From NCBI GenBank assembly GCA_021613535.1, contig CP075493.1:5456001-5520000 (forward strand): a stretch of DNA of 64,000 nucleotides, in the 5' to 3' direction. Below are positions 1 through 10,907 of this stretch, in pieces (position 1 is the stretch's first letter; each line of letters begins with the position of its first letter). A model generated the notes under the pieces. The model worked only from the letters and a program-made list of their open reading frames with translations. It was not told the origin of the DNA and ran no database searches. The stretch is from Adineta vaga (lineage: Eukaryota > Rotifera). A program made the translations under genes and the position numbers.

Positions 1-790
1 TCGATTTGCCGAATCCATTTTCTATTCAGCTATTTTATTGTAGCAACTTCATATATAATATGAGCTCGAGTTAATCTATTTGCTTGATCATCGTCGTGTC
101 TTCGCGTATTTCTTTTTCTTTCTTTCTACTATATATTATATACTACGACTTGGCGACCGATTCGCTTATTCGTCTTCACACCCTTGTATATTTCTTTTCT
201 TTCCTGTATACTGTACTATTCTATATTATATATGAAGAGTGGTCAATCGTTTTGCTTATTCGTCTTTGCATTTTTACCTATTTCTTTTCCTTTTCTTTAA
301 CCTCATATTATATATGAAATCCAGTCACTCCATTTGCTTTCTCATACTTTTGGATTCAGTTATTTCTCTTACTTACTCTCCATCTTCATACGTAAAATCA
401 AGTGAAATCAATCCATTTGCTAATTCATTGTCTTGAAATCATGTATTTGGTTTACGCGTTTTGCAACTTCATACTATATATGAAATCAACTACATCTATT
501 AACTTACTCGTTTTCTTGTATTAAGCTAAAACTTTGGTTTTCTCTTCAATTTCATATCATATATAAAATCCAGTCAGTCGATTTACTTATTGATTCTTTC
601 GTATTCAGCTACATCTTCTCTCTCTGTTATCTTCATATATAAAATATCAAACCGGGTCAATTCATTTGTCTGTTCATTTTCCTACATTTTCCTATTCTTT
701 TTTTTCTCTGTCAATCAACATTATATCGAATATAAAATTGAAGCAATTTATTTGCTAAATCGGTTTTCATCAATAAGCTAATTGATTTGT
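1..790. repeat. Degenerate IGS subrepeat array (partial copy)
   Basis: Repeats of about 75-90 bp with a recurring core: a CTTCATAT..TATATATGAA-like block, then AGTCA-TC-ATTTGCTTATTC, then a pyrimidine-rich tail ending near TATTCAGCTA. Copies begin near 50, 130, 215, 300, 390, 465, 550, 635 and 720. They are strongly diverged from one another but each is almost identical at the same position in all spacers. IGS subrepeats in other animals act as spacer promoters or enhancers of RNA polymerase I. That role is only inferred here. Confidence 0.7.
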
Positions 791-2936
791 TTCAATTGTA
801 TACTTTGGATGAAATGATGTATCTTATTATGTCAGAGTAAGTATACGTATCTAGATTTCATACATATGACAGATAATAGAAGTCGTTCTCTTCTTCTCGT
901 TAAATAAGCCAAAAAAAAAGAAATAGTCACACAGTCAAGCATTGATTTGTTTTTCGAAATTTTACTTTTTTTTTTTCGCACATCATATGTCTATTTTGAT
1001 CTTCTTTCATTTGCAATTTATATAAATTCCGAAAGTAAGTAAAGTTATTTTCTTAACGTTCTCTCATTCATCGATTCATTTGATTCTTCGTTTCATTTAT
1101 TTTGATTTTAATTTTCAAATAGATAATACAATGAAACAAATCGATATCAAATCATTCGTTTTATTCTATTGCTGGTTATAGATGTCATTCGATGAAATAT
1201 TCTTATTTCATTCGATCGAGAAATGAATAAAATAATCGAATCGAATCGAATTTTCTTCATTCAATTCAATTCACTTTCTTTAGTTTTTTTCTTATTTCAA
1301 TTTCATTATATTTCTTTTCTTTTCACAAATTCATTTGAAATATTTTATCCTTCTATGTTTATCATCATACAATCGAGAAAATCTCTCTTCTATTCTTATT
1401 TCATGATTTCATACATTCTCCAGATGATTACATATATATGAATAAAGTAGAACTATGGTATTTGTTTGTTAACTTGATTTCTTCTATAGTATCAATCATA
1501 AAATTAGCATCTTTATGAGAAAAGATATGTTTTTCCATAAATCTTCATGGATTTGGTATTCAAGCATATTTTCTCCTTATTAATTTTATAAATATATATG
1601 ACATTTCAATTTTGACATTTGTTTTATTTTCGTTTTCTATATCATATTCAATCAAAGATAATATATTCGTCGTACACATTTAGCTGTTATATTCAATTGA
1701 TATAGGTAATTTTAACAAAAATTTTAACATTCGATCTTCATTCTCATCATTTATCTACATGTATTTAGATCCTTATTTCATTTTACATGCTTGGTAAAAT
1801 TCAAAATGACATTTATTCATATGTGTATAGTTTACGAATCGAATTCCCTTCAAATGTTGAATATTTGTTCATTGTGAGAAAATATAAACTTTTCATATTC
1901 ATTCATACAAGATACTATTGCTATACAATATGAAAGTTATTGAAAACGATTTTATATTGAACAAGAATCGATCAAGATGACACAACAGATCGATATTTAT
2001 ATCGTAGAAATGTATAGAATGAGAATGAAAAGTTTCAACATATTTATTGGATGGATATATTCGTGAACAAAATGTTACTTAATTCAGACGAAATTTTATG
2101 AAAATGACGTTGAAACATGTATGATTTTGGTTTTTCTATTTCATATCCTATGAATAGAAATTAATATAATCGAAAGCTACATGTCAACAATATGTATAAG
2201 CGTATGGAGAAGAGAATTTTTAAATGATCTACTATCTATTTGTATACACCTTCAAGTAAACATCGAAAATCATTTGAATTCTTAGATACAAGATGTATGT
2301 TTTTATTTTTTGTTTGAAGATATCTATATTCATCTATGTTGTTAAATTATTGATAACAAGAGTAAATGCATTCGAATAGAATGAACATCAAACAGAAATG
2401 ATATCTGTTAGTAATGATGATTTCATATCATATGTATTTTATAATATGACATGTGTCTATGATTTTGATTCATATGTACTACATATCTACATCTGTTGTT
2501 TGTATATTGTCGGCATATATGTAATCAAGATGATTTTTCCATTGTTAAGATTTAATAAATAAAATGAAAAACGTAGAGAAACTGATTTTTAACATCTTAA
2601 GTTCGATTGAAAGAAGACATGAAAATGAACTATTGCAATGTGTTATTTACTGAATGTATGCGTTTTTCTTGATTAACAAAAGACTTCTCTTGACGTGATA
2701 TACTACTAGTTCGCGTTGTAGTCTTTTTTTTTTCTTACAATTTATTCATATAATATTAATTCATTTGGATATTATTCATACATAGAATAAAATATCAAAT
2801 AGCTTTGAATAAAAGATTCTTTCCTTTTCGTACATGAATGCATATATGTATGCGATGGTATTGACAATGCAATGACTTATATTATTTCTATTTCGTTTGT
2901 GTTTCTATAAGACATATTTATGAAATTGTGAAATTT

Positions 2937-2983
2937 AAAATGCAAATGTCGTCTATATAGAACTGAAGTCTATCGAATCAGCA
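2937..2983 (-). repeat. Distal duplicate of the 28S 3'-end segment
   Basis: This 47-bp stretch matches 3426-3468 beside the 28S-A 3' end. Both contain AAAATGCAAATGTCG and TATCGAATCAGCA around a hairpin. Here the stem is ATAGA/TCTAT around an ACTGAAG loop; in the gene-proximal copy it is ATAGG/CCTAT, a compensatory pair change. The same pair of copies occurs in every unit (distal copies at 19054-19100, 33735-33781, 44097-44143, 54464-54510). It may be a second processing or termination signal; the function is inferred. Confidence 0.75.
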
Positions 2984-3255
2984 TTTCTATTTCATTATTC
3001 ATATTGATAATGACGATGGGATTAATGATATATATGTTCAATATAAAGAAGGAGAACATCAAATCAATATTTCGATATGATATATGATACTGACAATCAT
3101 CGTTTGTATATCGTGCAACATAGACATAGATGATGGTAATGATCAAGTAGAAGACAATATTCTTATATATAAGATACGAAAGATAAGATATACAGTATGT
3201 AATTCCAAGTAAATATTTACTTGAAGTTGTTTGTTCGAAATAGCGTAGCATAGAA

Positions 3256-3286
3256 GATATATATATATGTATGTATGTATGTATGT
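3256..3286. repeat. TA / GTAT simple repeat in IGS
   Basis: A run of TA dinucleotides followed by TATG tetranucleotides, between the two 28S 3'-end duplicates. Its length differs between spacers: long at 3256 and 19373, shorter at about 34054, 44417 and 54784. This is ordinary microsatellite variation and one of the few features separating the left units from units C to E. Confidence 0.8.
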
Positions 3287-3425
3287 TATGGAAAACATAT
3301 CAAGATGAATATGAAATTATAGAGTGATACATGTTGTTGTTTTTTTTTCTAATCGAAGAATAGAAAAAAACGACTAAGTCATAGAAAATGAATGAATGAA
3401 TAAGAGAGAAATTATTACTGATGAT

Positions 3426-3468
3426 AAAATGCAAATGTCGTATAGGACTGAAGCCTATCGAATCAGCA
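3426..3468 (-). promoter_or_regulatory. 28S 3'-end hairpin, gene-proximal copy (unit A)
   Basis: In the transcript, an AUAGG/CCUAU stem (3442-3458) closed by a 7-nt loop is extended by UCG/CGA across a bulged A. It lies immediately 3' of, or overlaps, the mature 28S end. Position and structure resemble pre-rRNA 3'-end processing hairpins (in yeast, the RNase III site of the 3' external spacer). That functional reading is inference. Equivalent hairpins: 19560-19576, 34228-34244, 44591-44607, 54958-54974. Confidence 0.55.
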
Positions 3469-3883
3469 TAACATCGAGCAGAAACTCAGCGGATCGCAAT
3501 GTGGCGGTTGCTCTCACGTGTACGTTACTCTGTTACTGAAGAAAGTCGTTTACAATCGATTCTAGCCATTAGTGTTGTTTCGACTAAAAATGCATCGTTG
3601 CAATCACAATCTCATTTCGATTATGACGAGGCAACAATACGGTAGCTTCATTCATATGTTCACTTGATCAACAGTTTGAACATATATAAATGTGCTGACG
3701 ACAACCAATGTGCCAAAAAATCATTGAGTCTAGATCGGATTCCAACTTAGAGGCGTTCAGTTGTAAGCCGTCGGATGGTAGCTTCGCATCATTGTCCTTT
3801 CGAACAAATACGTAAACCAAATGTCCGAACGTACGGTTCCTCTCGTACTAAGTACGATTCCTATATCAATGACAAAATCCAAT

Positions 3884-3936
<53 letters not shown>

Positions 3937-3978
3937 ATTGGTGGGTGAACAATCCAACACTTTGCGAAGTCTGCTTCG

Positions 3979-4016
<38 letters not shown>

Positions 4017-4039
4017 GACGTCGCTATGAACGCTTGGCC

Positions 4040-4074
<35 letters not shown>

Positions 4075-4455
4075 TCACCTCTTGCAAAAAACTCGTTAAA
4101 TCAAAAGGATCGATAGGCCCGGATTTCTCCGTCTGTATTCGTACTGAAAATCTAAATCAAGCTGACTTATGCCCTTTTACTCAATGTGTGGTTTCTGTCC
4201 GCACTGAGTCAACTTTTGGACACCTACGTTAACATTTGATAGATGTACCGCCCCAGCCAAACTCCCCACCTGTCTCTTTCCTTGAAGCAGATCACGTTGA
4301 TACAAGTATCGACGTTTGTCACTCAAACACTGGATGTAAAATCCAATCTCTGTATAACCAAGTAAGTAAAGAAACAATGAAAATAATGGTGTTTCATTGA
4401 CGTGTTGCCACTCCCATCTACGCTACACTTTTCAAGTCTCTTTACGAAGACAGAT

Positions 4456-4489
<34 letters not shown>

Positions 4490-4496
4490 ATTGAAG

Positions 4497-4538
<42 letters not shown>

Positions 4539-4548
4539 CAGGGACAGT

Positions 4549-4605
<57 letters not shown>

Positions 4606-5396
4606 CGATACTATTCATATATGACGTGATATCGATTGGTTTTTCGTCTTTGGAATACCCCCTACCCTCCCTCTTCCAAGCACCTATCTATTCTTTCGAT
4701 AAACGGAGCGCAAATGTCATAATGATTTACGAGTGTACTACAATTCTATCTTGTTGTTGATCATATCGTCGTATGACAAAAAAAATGTTTTCTCAATACA
4801 TGATTCTTTTGAAAAATCTATTAATATAATATATCTACTTTAATGCATTAGCATCAACGAATAATTTATTAAAATAATAAATAGATATAAATGAATAGTA
4901 AATGAAATCAAGTTTCGATAAACTTCTACCATAAGAAAATGACAATGCTATCGATCAAATCTTACTTCTCTTTTGTATTATCAGCTTCGCATCCTCAACC
5001 ATACAAATTTCTCTTGAATTCATTGGAACTTGTGATCATAAACGATATTGATGGTTGAAGTTAAATTATTCCATTATAATTGATAATACATGTTGATTAA
5101 ATAAAGCAATTATATTTGTTATTCAAGCAATGATCAGAATTAATTTTTGTTGTATGTCTTCTTTTCGCTCTATTGATGACTTGTACTATAATGCGTAAAA
5201 TGACAAAGAAATACACCAGGAATCATAAAAATAAAACAAAATAAAATCGAATCGTTATTGATTGAATTTCTTTTTTCATAACATGACGTTATAGTTTGTT
5301 TAGAGAAACAATTTTACAAAGATTCGATTCTTTTTCATTGGCATTCTCCTTCTCTTCGTCTTTAATCATAGTAACGTGATATTTGAATGGTCCAGT
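4606..5396 (-). mobile_element. 791-bp non-coding insert at the R2 site of 28S-A
   Basis: In units B to E the 28S reads ...CATTTGGCTACCAGAAGAG without interruption. In unit A, 791 bp separate GGCT from ACCAG. On the transcribed strand the break is GGT|AGCC, within 1 bp of the R2 cleavage site. The insert is AT-rich, has no ORF of useful length and no obvious target duplication. A degenerate direct repeat lies near its two ends (ACGTGATATCGATTGG near 4624, ACGTGATATTTGAATGG near 5374). Candidates are a non-autonomous or internally deleted R2-like element, or an intron. A group I intron would fit the bases flanking the break (preceding U, terminal G), but I see no group I core motifs. The family is unknown, and so is the orientation, which I give as that of the host gene. 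Confidence 0.7.
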
Positions 5397-5401
5397 ACCA
5401 G

Positions 5402-5439
<38 letters not shown>

Positions 5440-6149
5440 ATTTGAATTTCTTCACGTTAACATTCAGAGCACTGGGCAGAAATCACTTTGCGTCAACACC
5501 AAGTTTTCCGGCCAATCGCAAAGCTCTGTTTTAATTAGACAGTCGGATTCCCCTAGACGCAGCGAGTTCTAAGTTTGCTATTAAACGATGTCCGAAGTAA
5601 TACGGCCCGCAAGCGAACCGCATACCGTAGCAAAACGATTCCACAGCAAGACAAGCCACTAGTCCGAACGATCAGACACATTGCTGCATCCGAAAGCTCA
5701 GCTCCAATAGCAAGTCTACTGCTTTATCATCAAGCCCGAACACCCTAGCACTTAGAGCCAATCGTTATCCCGAAGTTGCCGATCGATTTTGCCGACTTCC
5801 CTTGTGCTACCTTGTTCTAATTGACTAGAGGCTTTTCACCTTGGAGACCTGATGCGGTTTAGAGTACAGATAAGTGCGAAATTGAATATCTCGCTCAAAT
5901 TTTCAAGGATCACAAATGATGCACCGAGGAAGTAGCAAGAACGGCTACTCTTTACCTTCATTTGAACCCTATCTCCAGTTGAACTGATTCCAGGGTCGTC
6001 TGATGAAGTAACAAAGAAGAGAAAACTCTTTCCAGGACCACTTGTGATGTATTTGAGCTTGTTTGTGTTACCACATATGTTTGACACGAAATCAAACAAT
6101 CTCCGACACTTAGTACAAGAATATTAACTTGTTTCCCTTTCGATTTGAT

Positions 6150-6182
6150 GGAATATAAATATGATATGAATATAGATATTCC
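6150..6182 (-). other. AU-rich D7a loop of 28S (candidate hidden-break site)
   Basis: Within the D7a expansion segment of 28S-A, between GAGGGTTCCGAACGA and ATCGAAAGGGAAACAAG, lies GGAATAT...ATATTCC, a 7-bp stem around an almost pure A/U loop. In many protostomes the 28S is cleaved post-transcriptionally in just this AU-rich loop (hidden break). Whether this rRNA is cleaved cannot be told from DNA. The segment is the same in all five units (B: 21477-21509). Confidence 0.45.
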
Positions 6183-7641
6183 TCGTTCGGAACCCTCTTT
6201 CGAGCGCATCTTAGGACTGACTGACCCATGTCCAATAGCTGTTCACATGGAACCTTTCTCCACGTCAGTCTTCAAAGTTCTCATTTGAATAGTTGCTACT
6301 ACCACTAAGATCTGTACATATGACTGCTCAAGCCACACTCACGTGTTAGCCTTCGACGCAACCATATCAACCGTCCTACTTGTTACGACATGATGTCCGT
6401 TAATGGCTTGTTGTATCGTAACAGTCAAGTATAAGAGGCTCGCTCGAGCGCCATCCATTTTTAGGACTAGTCGATTCGGCAGGTGAGTTGTTACACACTC
6501 CTTAACGGATTCCGACTTCCATGGCCACCGTCCTGCTGTCTATATCGACCAACACCTTTTATGGTATCTGATGAGCGAGACCATCTGGCTCTTTATCTTG
6601 ACGTTTTGTGCATCCAACAGCGCCAGTTCTGCTTACCAAAAATGGCCCACTTGGCACTCACATTCGCTGTTCATTCTCAATGAAGTAGAAAAATGAACTT
6701 CATACCCATTTAAAGTTTGTCAATAGGTTGAGCGTATTTTACGCCCAATGCCTCTAAACATTCGCTTTACCGGATATAACTGTGAAAATTGAATGCCAGC
6801 TATCCTGAGGGAAACTTCGGACGGAACCAGCTACTAGATGGTTCGATTAGTCTTTCGCCCCTTAACGCATGTTTGACGATCGATTTGATCGTCAGAACCG
6901 CTACGAACTTCCACCAGGGTTTCCCCTGGCTTCATTCTACACACGTTAAGTTCACCATCTTTCGGGTCTCATTGCATATACTCTTACTAAGCTCTTTGCC
7001 AGCGGCAATAGAACCTGTCAGTGTTGCGTTCATTGTCATGATTTGCACCAGATGACAGAAATCACACTTCAAACATTGCAAGAATGTTCTTTACTTTCAT
7101 TACGAGCAAGGCTTTTCATACAGCCGAACTCTTGCACATGCAGTGAACTCCTTAGACCGTGTTTCAAGACGGGTCGAATAACTCGGCATTCAAAACTCCT
7201 GTTGACTTGCCGATTTCATTGACAGCCACAAAACATTAGGCATTGACAATGAATAAAACTAATATTGTTTAGATATTAGTTACTCATGTAACACAAACAA
7301 TGCTCATGGCGTGCCGTACTCGAAAGTACTGAAATCAAAGAACACGTCAGTTTACCTATAACGCCAAGTCGAATTTGTTATTTATGCAAGTCATATTTTT
7401 AACACGACTAAAAGTCGCTACCAAAATAGACTGATTCGACTAGCTGTAATGTTATAGATCCAGGTTCAGTTAATACTTTGAAAATGCATCCGATTCTAGG
7501 CAAGAACATATCAATGGACTGTTGAAGTTCCAAATCAACATGTATTACCATCATATAGAAATCGAATTGAATCCAAAGTAATCTGATGAATGCGGCCATT
7601 CGTTTTCTTCTGTACGGTTTTACGTACTATTTAACTCTCTC

Positions 7642-7692
<51 letters not shown>

Positions 7693-8032
7693 GTTATAAT
7701 ATTTAGCTTTGGAACAAGTTTACGTCCCACGTTGGCGTAGCAATCTCAAACTACGCTACTCGAAAGGTAGACAATGTACGGCACAGAACTATTCGTGATT
7801 ATAGGACTAGCACCTTCTATGGTTAAAGCCCTGATCAAAGGAACTCACACGAACAGGCACCATACAGTAGTTACCCCAAATGCTACAATGCATGTCAGAA
7901 GTAAATCTAACACGCTTCAGCAATGAGCTTTTGCCGGTTCATTCGCCATTACTAAGGCAATCTCAGTTGATTTCTTTTCCTTTGCTTATTAATATGCTTA
8001 AGTTCAGCAAGTATTCTAATTTGACTTCAGCT

Positions 8033-8327
8033 TGAAATGTGAAAATAAATGGATAAGTATATATTACACACATATTTATGTTACAAAGTCATTCTGTTGC
8101 ATGTTGATTATCAGTAACATGGATATGATAAAGATTTCTCATGTTATGACAGTTCACACAATAAAATTCATTTGTGTATGTGTATAACTCCGTTTTATAC
8201 GTATACAACATTATATAGAAATCTATATAATGATATATGTTATATATGTCTTGCAAGCTAGATAAAGTAATATTATCGAACTTGCCAGCAATTCATTTAG
8301 AAAATAAATGAATTTGATGTTATGTAA
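8033..8327 (-). other. ITS2, unit A
   Basis: Internal transcribed spacer 2, 295 bp, AT-rich, between 5.8S and 28S. It contains several self-complementary stretches (for example the TATATAGAAATCTATATAATG region near 8213-8232) as expected for a folded spacer. At position 8098 unit A has CTGTTG where the other units have CGATTG. No coding potential is accepted. Confidence 0.85.
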
Positions 8328-8482
8328 ACAAGACTGAAGCAAATTTAGCCTCGACTAATGTCTTGGCTGCTAGATGCGTTCGAGTTATTCATGCTCAATG
8401 TGTCCTGCAATTCGCATTGCTTTCTCGCACTTTGCTGCGCTCTTCATCGAATAACGAGCCGAGTGATCCACCGTACAGAATT
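8328..8482 (-). rRNA. 5.8S rRNA, unit A
   Basis: Recognised on the minus strand by GGTGGATCACTCGGCTCG near the 5' end, CGATGAAGAGCGCAGC, then GAATTGCAGGACACATTGA and CTCGAACGCATC. The 5' end is set by AATTCTGTACGGTGG (compare canonical AACTCTTAGCGGTGG). The 3' end is set by UUUGCUUCAGUCUU, which can pair with the 28S 5' terminus AAGCUGAAGUCAAA through about 11 base pairs and one bulge. This is the expected 5.8S/28S terminal helix. Length is about 155 nt, as usual for 5.8S. Confidence 0.92.
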
Positions 8483-8703
8483 ATTTTTTTTTTGTTTCTG
8501 TATATGTATACAATTCGATTCATATTCAATGACAAACAACAATGATTTGTTGAATGGAAAAGTTTGAAACAAGTCACAGTTTTGAATATACTATGACTTG
8601 TTAGTTACATAATGGTGCGACACAATCATCACACATGTGATATGTATGATGATCGTGCGAAGTTAGAAGTTTTGTTTATGATTGGAAATCAATCATAGAA
8701 CGG
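8483..8703 (-). other. ITS1, unit A
   Basis: Internal transcribed spacer 1, about 220 bp, between 18S and 5.8S, AT-rich. It contains an AACAAGTCA..TGACTTGTTA inverted repeat (near 8568-8604) and ACACATG..CATGTG-type complementarity near 8630, which would fold in the precursor. No gene is supported. Confidence 0.85.
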
Positions 8704-8849
8704 TAATGATCCATACGCAGGTTCACCTACGAATACCTTGTTACGACTTTTACTTCCTCTAAATGATCCAGTTTGAGCATCTTTTCGATAAAAACCGAAC
8801 GACCCGAGAGCCGCTCGGAAAACCAAGCCGAAGATCTCACTAAAACATT

Positions 8850-8884
<35 letters not shown>

Positions 8885-10518
8885 ACAGGGACATAATCAG
8901 CACATTCTGATGAAATAGTGCTTACTAGGAATTCCTCGTTGACGGAGAATAATTGCAAGCTCCGATCCCAGTCACGAAGAGAATTTCATGGTTACCCACT
9001 TCTGTCGAAGTAGGAAGAAACATTCTGAACTCTCCAGTGTAGCGCGCGTGCAGCCTCGGACATCTAAGGGCATCACAGACCTGTTATTGCTCCATTTCGT
9101 GTGGCTTAAAAAGTGCCACTTATCCTGCTAAGAAGTCTTGAAAAGTCCCTTCGAACTTTAGACTATTTAGTAAGCCGGAGTCTCGTTCGTTATCGAAATT
9201 AATCAGACAAATCGCTCCACGAACTACGAACGACCATGCACCACCACCCACCTAATCAAGAAAGAGCTCTCAATCTGTCAATCCTAAAAGTGTCCTGGCC
9301 GAGTAAGGTTTCCCGTGTTGAGTCAAATTAGGCCACAGGCTCCACTTCTTGTGTGTCCTTCCGTCAATTCTTTTAAGTTTCAGCTTTGCAACCATACTTC
9401 CCCCGGAACCTAAAAACTTAGATTTCTCGAGATCCGCCAGATGAGTCATATAAATAACCGCATCTAAAAGACAGTTGGCAACGTTTATGGTTTGAACTAG
9501 GACGGTATCTAATCGTCTTCGAACCTCAAACTTTCGTTCTTGATTAATGAAAACATTCTTGGCGAACGCCTTCGCTGCTGTTCGTCCTGTGGCGATCCAA
9601 GAATTTCACCTCTCACACCACAGTACGTACGCCCCCCTCTGATCCTATTAATCATTATCTCAATTTCTAAAACCAACGAAATAAAATCGAGATCTTATTT
9701 CATTATTCCATGCAATATATATAGGCGAAAGCCTGCTTTTAGCACTCTAATTTTCTCAAAGTAAACGTTCTGGCAACTGACGACAATCGATAAAGATCAT
9801 CGCCAGCCGTCCAGCAAATGAGGATCTGTTAACCAACATGGCCAGTTAGACCAGCTAGCAACAAATACCCGAAATTCAACTACGAGCTTTTTAAACACAG
9901 CAACTTTAGTTTTCCTTATTTGGAGCTGGAATTACCGCGGCTGCTGGCACCAGACTTGCCCTCCAATTGTTAATCGATAACCTGTTTACAGTGTTCCCAT
10001 TCCGATTGTCAGCCTAAATAAGACTAACATCGTTATTTCTCTTCACTACCTCCTCGTTTTGAGAGTGGGTAATTTGCGCGCCTGCTGCCTTCCTTGGAAG
10101 TGGTCGCCGTTTCTCAGGCGGCCTCTCCAGAACCAAACCCTGATTCTCTGTACTCGTTACAACCACGGTAGACATATAATGTACCGTCTAAAGTTGATAA
10201 GTCAGACACTTGAAAGATATGTCGTCGACACAAAGGTCATACGATCAACACAAAGTTATTTAGAGTCACCAACAAACAGTTCCGGTTAAAGAACTAGAAG
10301 GTTTTGATCTAATAAAAGCATTCCGATATTACTACCGGAATTGTCGCATGTATTAGCCCAGGCTTTTCCTCGGTTATTCCATTTAGAATTTATGATCAAA
10401 GAAAGTTATAGCTGATGTAATGAGCCGTACGCAGTTTCACCTTAAACCAGTTCATACTTAGACATGCATGGCTTAATCTTCAAGACAAAGGAAAGCCACC
10501 GACAAGATCAATCGGAAA
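8704..10518 (-). rRNA. 18S rRNA, unit A
   Basis: Small-subunit rRNA, 1815 bp. The 3' end GGTGAACCTGCGTATGGATCATTA type terminus is at 8704. The decoding region (complement of GACGGGCGGTGTGTACAAAG) is near 8865, and the 530-loop GCCGCGGTAATTCCAG near 9935. The 5' end is unusual: canonical CTGGTTGATCCTGCCAG is replaced by CCGATTGATCTTGTCGG (10499-10515), which keeps helix 1 by compensatory changes. Unit A has one extra T near 9919-9921, in CTCCAATA beside the 530 loop, compared with B to E. That is a sign of decay or of a sequencing error. Together with the retroelement about 950 bp upstream this suggests an inactive copy. Confidence 0.93.
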
Positions 10519-10536
10519 GCTTCGTTATATATATAT

Positions 10537-10562
10537 GCATATACAAGAAGATATGTATATGC
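10537..10562. promoter_or_regulatory. Hairpin just upstream of 18S
   Basis: GCATATAC and GTATATGC form a perfect 8-bp stem around a 10-nt loop, about 20 bp from the 18S 5' end. It is present unchanged in all five units (for example about 30170, 40526, 50893 and 61258). It could be a pre-rRNA processing element of the 5' external spacer; this is inferred from position only. Confidence 0.4.
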
Positions 10563-10907
10563 TTTTTTTCACAACAAGTCAAATGAAATCACTTCATTAT
10601 GACCAGTGTTTATAATATAAATATTACATTTATATTCGTTGTTTCATCGAGACGAAACAAAACCAACCCACATCATAGGAATAAATTCATTCCTGTTTTT
10701 AATGCAACTCATTTACAAGCATTCAAGCCCAAACTATCAACATATGACCAATTATTGAAAACTGATCAACAAGATGTTAGTTTATATATGTGTGTGCGTA
10801 AGTTGAAACATTTTCAACCGCATTCACTTCTTTGCCATTCGTGATGCATTTTGTTTGCAATTAGTTCGTTTTTTTATATGATATTTGTATATGATCATGT
10901 GAAAAGT

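Larger units (their letters stand above)
1..3459 (-). other. Intergenic spacer (partial), downstream of 28S-A
   Basis: AT-rich, non-coding spacer cut by the left window edge. It starts inside the degenerate subrepeat array (about 1-790). Then come about 2.1 kb of AT-rich sequence without an internal repeat I can define, a duplicated 28S 3'-end segment (2937-2983), a variable TA/GTAT simple repeat (about 3256-3286), and the proximal copy of that segment next to 28S-A. Compared with the C, D and E spacers it carries private differences, for example a longer CAATT run near 1260 and TGCATT rather than TGAATT near 2367. I find no 5S rRNA gene and no convincing ORF. Confidence 0.85.
3460..8032 (-). 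rRNA. 28S rRNA gene, unit A, interrupted by a 791-bp insert
   Basis: Large-subunit rRNA, the core of the ribosomal peptidyl-transferase centre. Read on the minus strand, the 5' end begins near AAGCTGAAGTCAAATTAG and runs into the conserved GCATATTAATAAGC block. The 3' part holds the sarcin-ricin loop (AGTACGAGAGGAACC near 3830) and the peptidyl-transferase region (near 3900-3960). The gene is split at 4605/4606 by an insert at the R2 site; the exons sum to about 3.78 kb, like units C to E. It also has substitutions absent from B to E: position 5605, and 6888-6889, where GATCAAATCG replaces the usual GTGCAAATCG. With the retrotransposon upstream of its 18S, this copy is probably not a source of functional 28S. 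Ends are +/- about 10 bp. Confidence 0.9.

Noticed and set aside
84-436. Phe/Tyr/Ser-rich short ORFs in the subrepeat array
   Set aside because: Translation of pyrimidine-rich subrepeats; no coding signature.
2970-3251. A 93-codon minus-strand ORF present in all five spacers, with one residue change in D and E
   Set aside because: It lies in AT-rich spacer between the two 28S-end duplicates, is low-complexity and hydrophobic, and its conservation is explained by homogenisation of whole rDNA units.
1-3459. A 5S rRNA gene inside the spacer, as in some invertebrates
   Set aside because: I looked on both strands for the conserved 5S internal promoter motifs and found none in this or the other spacers.
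3945-4377. ORFs of 95 and 66 codons that repeat in every unit
   Set aside because: They are inside 28S rRNA (peptidyl-transferase and neighbouring domains); chance frames in rRNA.
4606-5396. Group I intron in 28S-A
   Set aside because: The flanking U and terminal G would fit, but no P7/P3 core motifs or homing-endonuclease ORF are visible. Kept only as a weak alternative.
8689-8958. An 89-codon ORF on the minus strand
   Set aside because: It overlaps the 3' end of 18S including the decoding region; rRNA, not protein.
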